A DNA stretch of 64,000 nucleotides, taken from assembly GCA_963693305.1 (NCBI GenBank), contig OY855906.1, forward strand, positions 3,529,001 through 3,593,000, in the 5' to 3' direction. How positions within the stretch are numbered: position 1 is the stretch's first letter; every line of letters starts with the position of its first letter. Below are positions 12,301-22,432 of this stretch, one piece after another. The position numbers were made by a program, and so were the translations under genes. The stretch is from Meandrina meandrites. Taxonomy: Eukaryota > Cnidaria > Anthozoa > Scleractinia > Meandrinidae. The notes under the pieces were generated by a model. It was not told the DNA's origin. It worked only from the letters and a program-made list of their open reading frames with translations, and did not search any database.

Positions 12301-15300
12301 CCGGTGCACCGGTGTATCGTTGCAGCCCTAATTTTGATGTTTACTTCTGCAAAGAAACATTGCTTGGGGGTATTTTTGTTGTTCCAGGTTCAATGCTCTG
12401 GGCTTTGGGAAAAGGGAGTGGGGTTTCTTCAATTAATGTAAGCTACATACTGTTAGCCTTAGTTAGCTACGCATAGTAACAGTTGTAAAGAATTAAACTA
12501 TGTATACAAACTGGTGTTATGATTTCATTTATGTTTCAGACAGTTCGACTCTTGGAAGGAAAATCAGCTGCCCTTATTTTTCAGAAGCGTAGCACAAGAA
12601 CTAGAGTGTCAACGGAAACTGGTACAAATGAACCTGTCTTGCTTGCCAATCATTTTTAATTTAGTTTCTGATACATAGTCGATACTAATTCAAATTATGG
12701 ATTAGCATATCTAATTTTTAATATTATTAAAAATTTTTTTACCTACATAGCTTTTGTGATTATTAACTTTATTTGATAGAGATTGATCGTTTCGAACTAA
12801 GGGTTTTAAGTTTAGATTTTGTTTGTTTTGGAAGTATCACTTGTTTAAGTTAATACTCTGTCGTGCTACATCAGGTGCTTTAGCTATGGCAAGTAAGAAT
12901 TTTATCTATGAGGAACAGTCAATGAGATGTTATCTCTCTATTTAGGACTTGCTCTGCTTGGTGGACACTGTGTTTTCCTCACAGAACAAGACTTTCATCT
13001 TGGAGTCAATGAATCAACAAGAGACACAGCCAGGTATGTACAGGTTTATTAGAGCAGTAATTAACCCATTGACACCTGAACTGCCCTATATCATATGGTA
13101 GGGGTATTAGCCACTGTTCCACAAAAATGCATCAAAAATGTATTTTTTCTCTTATAAACTCCGGCAAGGCACTAACCATTAGGTAGAGGGATTTCCCATG
13201 GTTTTCACACATACCTATACCAGCTTTTTTCTGAGATGAGGTACTCAACATAATACTCAGATCCACAAATCCATGCTAGTTTTTGGCCCAATCCATCAAT
13301 TGGCCACTGTTTTCATTTCTGTGGTGTAAATTCACTCCTGACTAATTAATGCACTCTCGATGTTTGTTTTTTGATACCAATTTTTAAAGAAGTTGTACAA
13401 AATTAATGTACAAATTAACTAAAGCTAACATTACAACATGTCAAATGTCAAACAGTCAATATAATAAAATACACCTTCAGCTGGTAAATGAATTCTAAAA
13501 TTTTTGAATCCGATTTATTTACCCCCCCCCCCCCCTCCCGCAAGAAAAAAAAATGGACAAAACCCCATCAGATGAAACAAGGCCCAACAAAGACCTGTGA
13601 TCCAAACTCTGTTAGTCCATGATCTAAACTCCAAGAGACAGAGTCTGGAATCACTGGCTGATCCATGATCTGCCATATTTTTCACCCAACTCCACTGACG
13701 TAACTTACTGGTACTTTAATTTGTAAAATTGTATACAGAGTGCTCTCTGGGTATTGCGATTTTATCCTGGCACGGGTCAACAGACAGCAAGATCTGGAAG
13801 TGATGGCAGAAGCGGCCACAATACCAGTCATCAGGTAGGTCTATGGAGATTCAGACCCTGTTCCCGTACCGTCGAAACCCTTGTCTGAATTCTTTACTGG
13901 GGACATCTCCTAACCATGTAACCTGGTGGGGTCTGTAGCTATTAAGTCACAGTTGCTGTAATCTTCTACTTAATAAATAAAATTAACATGTATCTCGGTG
14001 TGTTAACATCTTAAAATATATTTTGTCAGTTCTAATTTGCACATAAATTATTCTACGGAGTTTAATAGCAAACATGGGATTGTTCTTCTACGTGAATTAA
14101 CTATTTAGTGCTACTTACATTGTTTTATACTCTGATTGTTGTCAATTTCTCATTGCGCAGTGGTTTATCAGAAATGTACCACCCTTTACAGATACTTGCA
14201 GACCTTTTGACTCTTCAGGTAATTGGAATTTCTATATTTTGAAAAAGATCTATATTGTCATAATGTTTTATTTTTAATTAGCTTTTTAGGATAACCACTG
14301 GTTCATCAGCTGTTATAAATCACCCTCAGGAAATAAAGTTATTTATAATATTTTTTATAATTATTTATCGGAAAACACCTTCAAAATGAACACCGAGTTG
14401 ATACAGTTGGTGACCTGACTAACAACTTTAAGATCCTAAAGAAATGTCAGGGAAAGTTCGATTGCTTGATCCACGAAATGTTGTGGATTCGCAAGAAGAA
14501 ACCAAGCCTTAACACTCAGTCAGACTCCATTCGCGCAAAAGTATTTGTTTAGGCTTTGAACAGACACTGCACTCATTACCAGTGTTTGACACCTCACTGG
14601 AATGAACATGAACAGTGAACAGCTATTTTTAATCTTAATTTATTCAATTTCGCACCTCCACCATTGGTATAAATTAGTTACTTTTCGTTCAGATAATTTT
14701 TTTAACTTGAAAATGGTGCCAGGATGACACCGAAACGTCGTTCCTCAGTTTTTTCGCTAATCTTTATTGTTAACTGTATTATATTATTATAAATAAATGT
14801 AACGAGCAGGGGAGCAGGGATGGCGCAGTGGTGAGAGTGCTCGCTTCCCACCAATGTGGCCCGGGTTCGATTCCCGGACCTGGCGTCATATGTGGGTTGA
14901 GTTTGTTGTTGGTTCTTGTCCCTGGTCCGAGGGTTTTTCTCCGGGTTTTCCGGTTTTCCTCCCTCCACAAAAAACAACACTTCCAAATTCCAATTCGATT
15001 GGGAATTCGAGGGCCACAGGTTTGTCAGTCGCGAGACTGTTATGTGCTACCCTCGTTAAACATAGTTGATTTATTTATTTTTATTTTATCTAGGTCTCTG
15101 AAATGGTGTGTCTGATATGGACATGTGATTGATACAACAACAATGCATGCTCAATTACCAAACTTATATCAATTGATGTTTATTGATTTAGAAAGAAAAA
15201 CCACTTGTTTGTCCATAGTCTTTAAAAGGGTCAATTTTTTCTGTCCAAGGAGCATTTTGGCAGTCTGTATGGCCGCACTATTGGCTGGGTCGGAGATGGC

Positions 15301-18300
15301 AACAATATCATTCATTCGCTGATGATGGCAGCTCCCAAGTTTGGAATTCACTTAAATATTGCAACTCCAAAGGTCAGCTATTTTTTCTTTCAGTGGTAGA
15401 GATGATTTTGTCAGCTGAAACTACTGTCTTGACTTACTTGACTTACATCCTAGGTCTCATCTGGGAGAATAGGGCCATAACACTACTGAAACTACTGTAC
15501 ATGCTTTTAAATACACTTTTTAAATAGAGCAGTAGCAGGAGCTGGTGGAAAAGGGGGATTTTACGTGACCATCAGACTTGTGGTCCTGACCACAAATGTT
15601 ACCATTCCCTTCACAGAAGGCTCATGATGTGCGTCACATTTGCCTGATTAGTTTTTATTTTTTTGCTCCATTAGGGCTATGAACCAGACAGTGAAATAAC
15701 AAAGGTTTCCCAAGGTTTTGCTCAAGAGGTAAGTTACATATTTACCTTCTGCTACACAAGATCTTTGGCAGGTTTGATGTGTACATCAGCTAGATGTTGA
15801 CGACAAACACCCATCTTTAAGGTTACCTTTATTTTCCTGCATTTTCCTGTTCTAAATTTGGTCCATACCTTCCTTTTGTCCCTGTTTTGTTCAATTGCCA
15901 CTAGCTGTTAATTGGGTGGGGTAGGTTATTAGAATGGGCTTCAGAGAAAACAAGCTACTGTCTAAATTATCTATAATCCTCCTCCCTGCCACTAGATGGA
16001 TTTGTGTTCAACACCTCAGTGATTTCTAAACAGCCATCTGTTCAGTCTTCCATGAGTGTTGTTGGTTTTTTTTTATCAATTCTGTTTTATTTGCAATATT
16101 TGTTTGTTTATTTACAGGGTCCATAACTAATAAGTGGAAATACTTTGATACTTGTTAAATAAAGTGATTCATTTTATCAATTTGACAAATTGCACAACTT
16201 AAACTTTCAATGTATAATATTTGTTGTAATTCTAGAATGAAACATCTCTGAACTTGACAAATGACCCAAGAGAAGCATGTTCTAATGTAGATGTGATTGT
16301 GACTGACACGTGGATCAGTATGGGACAGGAAGAGGAGAAAGCTGGTAGACTGAAGTCTTTTGCAGGTTACCAAGTTGATAACAAGGTAGGTGATGCTATG
16401 TCTTACAGATCACATCATTCTGTCAACAGTCCATAACCATAAAAATAGAAAAATAAATTTCACACATTGCAGACCTATTATTCTTGATTATTATCTCTCT
16501 GTACTCATTGCAGACCTATGAGATCAAATTATTGGCTCTCTGTATGCACTGTAGACCTATGATGTTAGATTATTTACCTCTCTGTACGCACTGCAGACCT
16601 ATGACGTTAGATTATTTACCTCTCTGTATGCACTGCAGACCTATGATGTTAGATTATTTATCTCTCTGTACGCACTGCAGACCTATAACGTTAGATTATT
16701 TATCTCTCTGTACGCATTGCAGACCTATGATGTTAGATTATTTATCTCTCTGTACGCACTGCAGACCTATGATGCTAGATTAGTATCTCTCTACGCATTG
16801 CAGACCTAGGGTGTCAGCTTCATAATCTCTCTGCACGCATTGCAGACCTATGATGGCAACTCATTTGGTTGTGAGTAACATAATTTCAGTTGCCATAATT
16901 TCTATGGTCATGATGTGAAGAGTTCTATCTCGTCACCACTGTCCCTGGGGTCCCATGAACAAAGGCACTTGGTACAGTTGGTGACTCGGCAGGTAAAGTC
17001 TGCTTATGAGCCGAGGGGCCTATCAGGCCGGAGCTTATCCCGGTTTCCGTAGCATGAAGCGACTAGGAGTATTTCTACTCCCCCCTGGACGGGATGCTAG
17101 TCCATCGCAGGGTTACCCCCAGCAGTGACTCGGTAGAATCTCTTTCAAACTTCAACTTAATTTTCTAATTATGGCAGCCTGTTTAAAGTGCAATGTGATC
17201 TAACAAAATGTTTCAAACCTGTTTTGCCTGCAGCTGATGTCCCTTGCTAAGAAAGAAGCTGTTTTCCTTCACTGCCTGCCTCGAAAACCTGAGGAAGTGA
17301 CAGAAGAAGTATTCCATTCTGACAAATCCCTTGTTTGGCAAGAAGCAGAGAACAGAAAGTGGACGACAATGGTAAGATCTTTTGTCCATACATTGCAGTG
17401 AACAGTCTGCGAATCATATCTCGTCTGTTATGTCGGTTGATATATCGTCCTGCAGCTGGAGGGAAGCCAGATAATAGAGGGTAGCAAAGGGGAGATCGTG
17501 ATGCCGTTTCACGCGCAAATTTTAACCAAATTCACGTATCACATATACTTGAAACAGCAGAATTCACGAATCACGTGTCTTTTCTAGATATTTTCACGCC
17601 TCACGGTCTAATTTTTGCCCTTTTCACGTGTCACGCATAAACCTTTTGGCAGCAGGAGGTTTCGCTCCCAACCGAGTTCGTACCCACCGAGTTCGCACCT
17701 TACACTTACCGCGTTCGCACCCAGTAAGATCGAGCTCGCTCCCAACTGTACCGAGTTCGCTCCCACTTAGATTGTGTTCGCTCCCACGTACTATATAACT
17801 TCTTTTAAAAATATCACAAGATATTAATGAATGCTTGTTACTTAGTTTGTCACGATTCCACTACAACAGAAGCCCAACCGATCATGTGAAGTTATTGGTC
17901 AGCCGCTGACTAGATGTCATGAAACCTTATTGCCCCCGCAGGGTTTTGGCCCAGAGGCCAAAACCCGAGGAGGCATCATTGTAGTCCGCGCGTATATAGA
18001 ATATATATACTAGAAGTAATCATGGATTATGGGAGTGCGTTCGAGAGTCTCTCATGCGAGAAGACATTAGAAGGCAATTAATTGCGTTACATCAACGTCA
18101 ACAATACTACGACAAATGAATATTCAATGTACGTAACTTACCGATCAGAGCGAAGAAAACAACAGCAAAACGAACAACCATAAGGTCAACAACTCCCCCA
18201 AAACGTGGAATCAACGTCGAGTTCGTACCAGTTTCCAGCCGACACGAGATACGCGAAAACGAGGCCACGAGTACCAGTTTCCCGGCCGAGTACCCCTTAA

Positions 18301-20155
18301 AAAACCGAGCGGGGTGGACTTTTTACAAACTTCACACGAAATCTCAAAATTTCCTGGCTGTACATGATTAGGTGGCGTTCTCGTTCCTCGAACGCAATAA
18401 TATACCAGACAAAATCTCGACTTGGCCAAAGTGGGACTGCAAGTAGTATCGGTAGGTGTGATAAAATGCCCGCAAGTAGTATCGGTAGGTGTGATAAATT
18501 TCCCTGTACGGTGATTGGTAAATGATGACGCAAGATAAACGATGATTGGGTGATGATGACAAACCAAAGCGTGAGCACGTGCACAAATGTCAAGTCAACA
18601 AACGACGCTTGCACACGTTGATTGCAGTTGGGTTGCTGCAGTTTCCTTCGAGCTTTATTGATTTCACAAGGTCTAGAACCCGAAACTTACGCAATTGATA
18701 TGATCAAAAACAAGAATAGTACGTGTTGGTCTAGAAATTTCTCTTGTTAGCGTGTTGCGAGCAGCTCTCGTTCGCTCGCAGGATTGACAGACTTAATCCG
18801 AAATCGAGATTTGTCAGACACAAATCACACTTTACACGAGGGGTTTGAAAGACTCAGGCCACAACCAAGATATAAAGTTCAAAAAGAGTTAAAGAAGGAA
18901 CGTTTTTGAAAGATGCCGCGAGCATTGAAACTCACAGAGAAGTGAGAAGTTTTCACTTGAGACATTATTACATGTATAACAAGCCAGCTGTCGATCCAGT
19001 GCTTTCGGCTATTAGGCGGAACATCATAACTTAAAAAAACTCAAGTGGTAGAAATAAAAGATAAAAGACTCGATCAGTCTTTAGGCATTTCAGTAAAATT
19101 TGTAACTGAGGCACTTTGCAGCAATTTAACAAACCTCAAAGTAAACGTAACATCTTATATAACTTGTAGTTTCTCAGCATGCTTGCAGTGTGGCAGAGAA
19201 GGATTGAATTATACATCAATAAATTAAATATTAACTGTTTTGCAGTTTATATTCACCGAAGTGGAGGTGAATAGTGGTGGATATTTACCTCGCCGCTTCG
19301 CGGCTCGGTAAATATCCACCACTTTCACCAACACTGAGGTGAATAATTGTTTTAGTATATACCACACAAGTTGAATAACTAACGGACCAAAACATTACTT
19401 TCGGTACACAAAGCGACGTGCGAAGCCATTTTGTTTCTATTCCACTGCTCGGAGGTGAATAGTACTTTGCTAATCACCTCCGAGTTAACCAATCAGCGCG
19501 CGCAGAAAGCACTATGCACTTGTGTGGTATATACTAAAGTTAGTTAGTGGTTAAAGTGCTGGACTTGAAAAATTAATTCAGAGTCAATGGATTCAAAGCC
19601 TGTTCTGACACAATCTCAACCCCATATCCTGCTTTGTTTTGGTCGGCCGCACCAAGAACTCTGACAACAACGGCCAGGTCAGATTGTTTGAGTGTGCGCA
19701 GAGGACGCAGAGTGCTCATTATCGATTGCTAGGCAACCAGCTTTGAGTGAAATAAACTCCGTATCTGCACACAACGAGATAAAGTCCGTGAATCGCGGAC
19801 TTTCAAATCGGACTTGGCCAGAACGTGCATTCTTAGTGCTGACCAAAAGAAGAGCGGGCTTTGGGGACGAGATTGGTTCAGAGCACAGGTGTTATTCTTG
19901 GTATTCCAATGTTGCGCTTCTAAATAGCCGAGTCATCTGTCTCCTGCCAGTTGGGATATTTAACCATTTGTGTTTATTAACAGCGTTTGTTTCAGGGTTA
20001 TTTATAATGGCCCTTAAAAATCCCATTGGGGCGTTGGTCATATTATTATAACATATTATGTATTGAAATATATTTTTTCATCACTCTTCCCACAGGCTGT
20101 GATGGCGTGTCTGATGTCTGATTACTATCCCATTTCCCCAATGCCAGAGTTTTAA
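9354..20155 (+). CDS. OTC: Ornithine carbamoyltransferase, mitochondrial
   Basis: Makes citrulline from ornithine and carbamoyl phosphate in the mitochondrial matrix (urea cycle and arginine synthesis). Eleven exons: 9354-9496, 11496-11619, 12540-12621, 12946-13033, 13739-13834, 14161-14218, 15250-15372, 15675-15728, 16236-16385, 17234-17371, 20096-20155, giving 371 residues; human OTC has 354. All junctions are GT-AG and in phase. Residues 1 to about 48 are Arg/Ser-rich and lack acidic runs, fitting a mitochondrial transit peptide. Carbamoyl-phosphate motif STRTR is near 107-111 and HPLQ near 185-188; the second domain has GDGNN near 212, the ornithine-loop DTWISMGQE near 280 and the catalytic HCLPRKPEE near 319. 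All key residues are present, so the enzyme should be active. Introns hold many transposable elements. It is divergent from RPGR, as in human. Confidence 0.97.
10112..10599. mobile_element. MITE in OTC intron 1
   Basis: Terminal inverted repeats of about 40 bp with mismatches. The left end begins AGGGCCTCTTTATATGAGTC; the right end is the inverted counterpart ending CTCATATGAAGAGGCCCC. The roughly 490-bp interior has no open frame of note, so it is a non-autonomous DNA element. Confidence 0.65.
11205..11422 (+). mobile_element. AACCCTCCAAGTT MITE, copy 1
   Basis: An element of about 218 bp bounded by CAACCCTCCAAG and CTTGGAGGGTTG, inside OTC intron 1. The interior carries nested inverted words GTCGCC/GGCGAC, for example GTCGCCATGGCGACTAAAAT near the right end. 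Related copies lie at 25083-25280, 30073-30250 (inverted) and 44681-44859 (inverted). Confidence 0.8.
11649..12330. mobile_element. Non-autonomous hAT element
   Basis: The 682-bp element starts TAGGGCTGCAACGATACA and ends with the exact inverse TGTATCGTTGCAGCCCTA. It is flanked by identical 8-bp duplications ATTTTGAT (11641-11648 and 12331-12338). The 8-bp duplication and the end sequence fit the hAT superfamily. No transposase is encoded. It lies in OTC intron 2. Confidence 0.85.
14809..15064 (+). mobile_element. tRNA-derived SINE in OTC intron 6
   Basis: The head is tRNA-like, with an A box (TGGCGCAGTGGTGAGAGTGC) and a B box (GGGTTCGATTCCC) spaced as in a pol III promoter, followed by an unrelated T-rich body. 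A second, diverged copy is at 22191-22432. It lies in the intron between 14218 and 15250. Confidence 0.8.
15977..16178 (+). mobile_element. SINE tail fragment
   Basis: From CCTCCTCCCTGCCACTAGAT to TTAAATAAAGTGATTCATTT this matches the 3' body of the SINE at 20721-20998, without the tRNA-like head. It is a truncated copy in OTC intron 8, just upstream of exon 9. Confidence 0.65.
16473..16860. repeat. 42-bp minisatellite in OTC intron 9
   Basis: About eight to nine tandem units of roughly 42 bp, each containing CTCTGTACGCACTGCAGACC and TATGATGTTAGATTATTTA-like parts. Middle units are nearly identical and the ends decay. The period is a multiple of three, which keeps a frame open across it, but the sequence is intronic and has no spacers. 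Confidence 0.85.
17655..17793. repeat. Degenerate GTTCGCTCCCA repeat
   Basis: Words of the form (A)CCGAGTTCGC(A/T)CCCA recur six or seven times at irregular spacing in OTC intron 10. It is a decayed short tandem repeat with no coding meaning. Confidence 0.5.
18439..18498. repeat. 27-bp tandem duplication
   Basis: The 27 bases beginning GCAAGTAGTATCGGTAGGTG occur at 18439-18465 and again, identical, at 18472-18498, a 33-bp period. This is a recent local duplication in OTC intron 10. Confidence 0.7.
19273..19323. repeat. Near-perfect palindrome
   Basis: AGTGGTGGATATTTACC and its inverse GGTAAATATCCACCACT bracket CGCCGCTTCGCGGCTC, giving a strong stem-loop. It adjoins the inverted-repeat element at 19351-19538 and may belong to the same composite. 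Confidence 0.7.
19351..19538. mobile_element. Short TIR element (MITE)
   Basis: TTTAGTATATACCACACAAG at the left is matched by the exact inverse CTTGTGTGGTATATACTAAA at the right, about 188 bp apart, in OTC intron 10. The interior has no open frame of note. It is a non-autonomous inverted-repeat element. Confidence 0.7.
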
Positions 20156-20537
20156 CTTAACCACCTGGACTTCAAGGGCCAGGAATTATGGAAACAAAAT
20201 TCATATTTTATGTTTACGTGGACCACTTGAGTTATAGTAGGCTAGATAAGTTCACTAACTGTTTGAATTGAAACTTGCCGAGTGGGTGGAATATTGCTTC
20301 ATATTTTTTCTGTCATCATTGGTTAAAATAATACCCAGACACCCTGCTTTGCAGTATAAATGAGTGTTGAAAACATCACAGGCTACGTCAATGAGGTTGA
20401 GCTCTTTAAATCAATATCAAGAACCTACACAAAAAAGGTGGAGGAATGTTATAAAAGATTTTACTAAGAAATGACTGCACAAAAAATGGTTAGAGTATAA
20501 TTATATTATTGTAACATGTATGAAGCAATGAAAGTAC

Positions 20538-20543
20538 AATAAA
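20538..20543 (+). promoter_or_regulatory. Poly(A) signal for OTC
   Basis: AATAAA lies 383 bp after the OTC stop codon and is the first canonical signal in that direction in unique-looking sequence. Confidence 0.5.
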
Positions 20544-20720
20544 CTAGATCACTCTCCTGTGGTTAGCATTACCCAAAGTCTGGCTGTCGGAAACTGCCAT
20601 TACCACCGCTGTAGACAATTCACTTGCACTGTGAGTACACCTGGCACGTTCTTGGATCGCAAACAAAACATTCTACGTTACATTACTTTCTTAGAACTCC
20701 ATACAGTACATTAATTAACG

Positions 20721-20998
20721 GAGGCAGCGTGGTCCATGCCCAGCGTGGTTAGGGCGCTGGACTTGTAATCCGGAGGTCCCGAGTTCAAATCCTCCTCCCT
20801 GCCACTAGATGGATTTGTCTTCGGTGGTCCCGAATTCAACTCCTCCATGCTTTGTATATAGCCAACTGGTCAGCCTCCTGCCAGTTGGGATTTTTAACAA
20901 GTTTCTGTTTGATTTATAATATTTGTTTCCCTATTTACAATGTCCTCAATTAGTACAACCGTGCTAAATACACTGACACTTAAATAAAGTGATTTATT
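20721..20998 (+). mobile_element. tRNA-derived SINE
   Basis: The tRNA-like head contains CGTGGTTAGGGCGCTGGACT and a B box GAGTTCAAATCC, and the body ends in AAATAAAGTGATTTATTTT. The 5' end is embedded in a duplicated GCGTGGTC/GCGTGGTT. The 3' body is shared with the fragment at 15977-16178. The head does not form a clean cloverleaf, so it is not a tRNA gene. Confidence 0.7.
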
Positions 20999-21857
20999 TT
21001 ATTTTTATTTTATTAATTATACTATACTTGATTTACAGTACATTGTCTACAATTGACTTAAACAGTTCATAAACCTTACAGAAGAACAAAACAAAGCTGA
21101 AAAAAAAAAGTAACATGACCTAATTACATACAAAAACTGCTTACAAAAAAACTTTTATATAAATTCGCCATATCTTTGATAATAAAAAAAACAATAACAT
21201 AACATTAAAATGGGATGTCAAGAGCGTTCAAGCAACAAAATGCCTGCATCAATTGCCTGCATCCGTCTTGACTAAAAAATGCGACTAAAGAAATTCAGCT
21301 ACCGTCACGCCTGGTGCTTTTTCTTTCCGTTTTCGCAAAGTGCAGCTCTATTTTCTACAAAAACGTGATCAAGGCAATGAGTGGTAAACGAATCTCTGCA
21401 AAAACGTTTCGCTCTTCGCCCTTGTGCAGCCCTTCTGTAGCCCTACTGCCTTCGGTTTGTTCTACCAACTTCTTCATTTAAAATTCTACTTTTCTACGAC
21501 TCTACGTTCATGAAAGTGTACGCTTCTGTGGCTCTACGTTCTCATTCTAACCTCTACAACTCTACGGTAGGTTTTCATTCTAACCTCTACCCTTCTGAGG
21601 CTCTACGTTTTCATTCTGAACTCTGCTCAATATTTTGTCAGTGACCACGTTTATTGACGAAAATGGTAAAATGCATTTGCCAGATGAACGTTTCTTGTCA
21701 ACATTGCATACAGGTTGGGAGGGGCAAAATGTGTGGAAACAATTATTTTCTACAGTTGTGGCCTTGGTTGTAGGTGTCCTGACCTTTCCTTTTTGTAGCA
21801 GGTATTGCGAAGTATGTGACTGTAAATGTTCAAAGATCACAATTTGGTGCTGAAAGT

Positions 21858-22028
21858 AGCCTGCGTAGCAAGCGTTCCCGTGGGAGCGAAGTGCTATGTG
21901 TCGCGTGCGAGCGAAGATTCTGTTCCTTTCCCTTTTTTGCTCTCGCCCCATTTTTCGCGCAACCAGAATCTTCGCTCGCACGCGACACATAGCACTCCGC
22001 TCGCACGGGAACGCTTTCTACGCAGGCT
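21858..22028. mobile_element. Foldback element
   Basis: Long inverted arms of about 65 bp: the left begins AGCCTGCGTAGCAAGCGTTC and the right ends GAACGCTTTCTACGCAGGCT. Both contain the GTGCTATGTGTCGCGTGCGAG block (inverted on the right), with a loop of about 40 bp. It would form a stable hairpin. It is non-coding. Confidence 0.8.
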
Positions 22029-22190
22029 ATGCTGAAAGATTTGTCAACAATGTAAAAGTGTTGCAGGTCTAATCTTGGGTATGAGGCTACTGCAAAACAA
22101 TTTTCAAATGTGAAAAGAAGTCAGTGAAAAAGTGTACAAGACTGTGTTCGGTTGCTGTTTCTTCGAAAAGTTAAGGAAAAAATTTGGTAG

Positions 22191-22432
22191 AGCTGGGGTG
22201 GCGCAGTGGTGAGGGTCAGTGGTGAGAGTGCTCACCTCCCACCCGTGTGGCCTGGGTTCGATTTTGGCCAGGTGCCATATGTGGGTTGAGTTTGTTGTTG
22301 ATTCTCGTCCTTGCTCCGAGGTTCTTCCTCCCTCTACAAAAACCAACACTCTAAATTCCAATTCGATCTTGGATGCACGTACACGTCTCGAGCTGCTGAG
22401 CTCTCATCTGTGTAACGTGGGTAAATAAATTA
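22191..22432 (+). mobile_element. tRNA-derived SINE, second copy
   Basis: Same family as 14809-15064: GGCGCAGTGGTGAGAGTGCT with a 15-bp internal duplication of GTGGTGAG, a B box GGGTTCGATTTTG with substitutions, then the shared CATATGTGGGTTGAGTTTGT body. B-box decay suggests it is inactive. Confidence 0.75.

Noticed and set aside
12385..12441. Possible OTC exon after a CCAG acceptor
   Set aside because: The exon 2 to 12540 junction already gives continuous OTC homology in phase, and inserting this piece would break the conserved LKERIK...GKSAALIF region.
14828..15115. Open frames over the SINE
   Set aside because: They arise from the tRNA-like SINE head and body, and similar frames appear in the second copy.
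16473..16860. CRISPR-like array
   Set aside because: The units are contiguous 42-bp tandem repeats with no unique spacers, inside a eukaryotic intron.
18211..18614. Three overlapping minus-strand frames of 72-118 codons
   Set aside because: They overlap one another in different frames over a 27-bp tandem duplication in OTC intron 10. No homology or codon signal.
20721..20800. tRNA gene
   Set aside because: It has B-box-like sequence and an anticodon-like loop but no clean cloverleaf, and it is joined to a SINE body present elsewhere.
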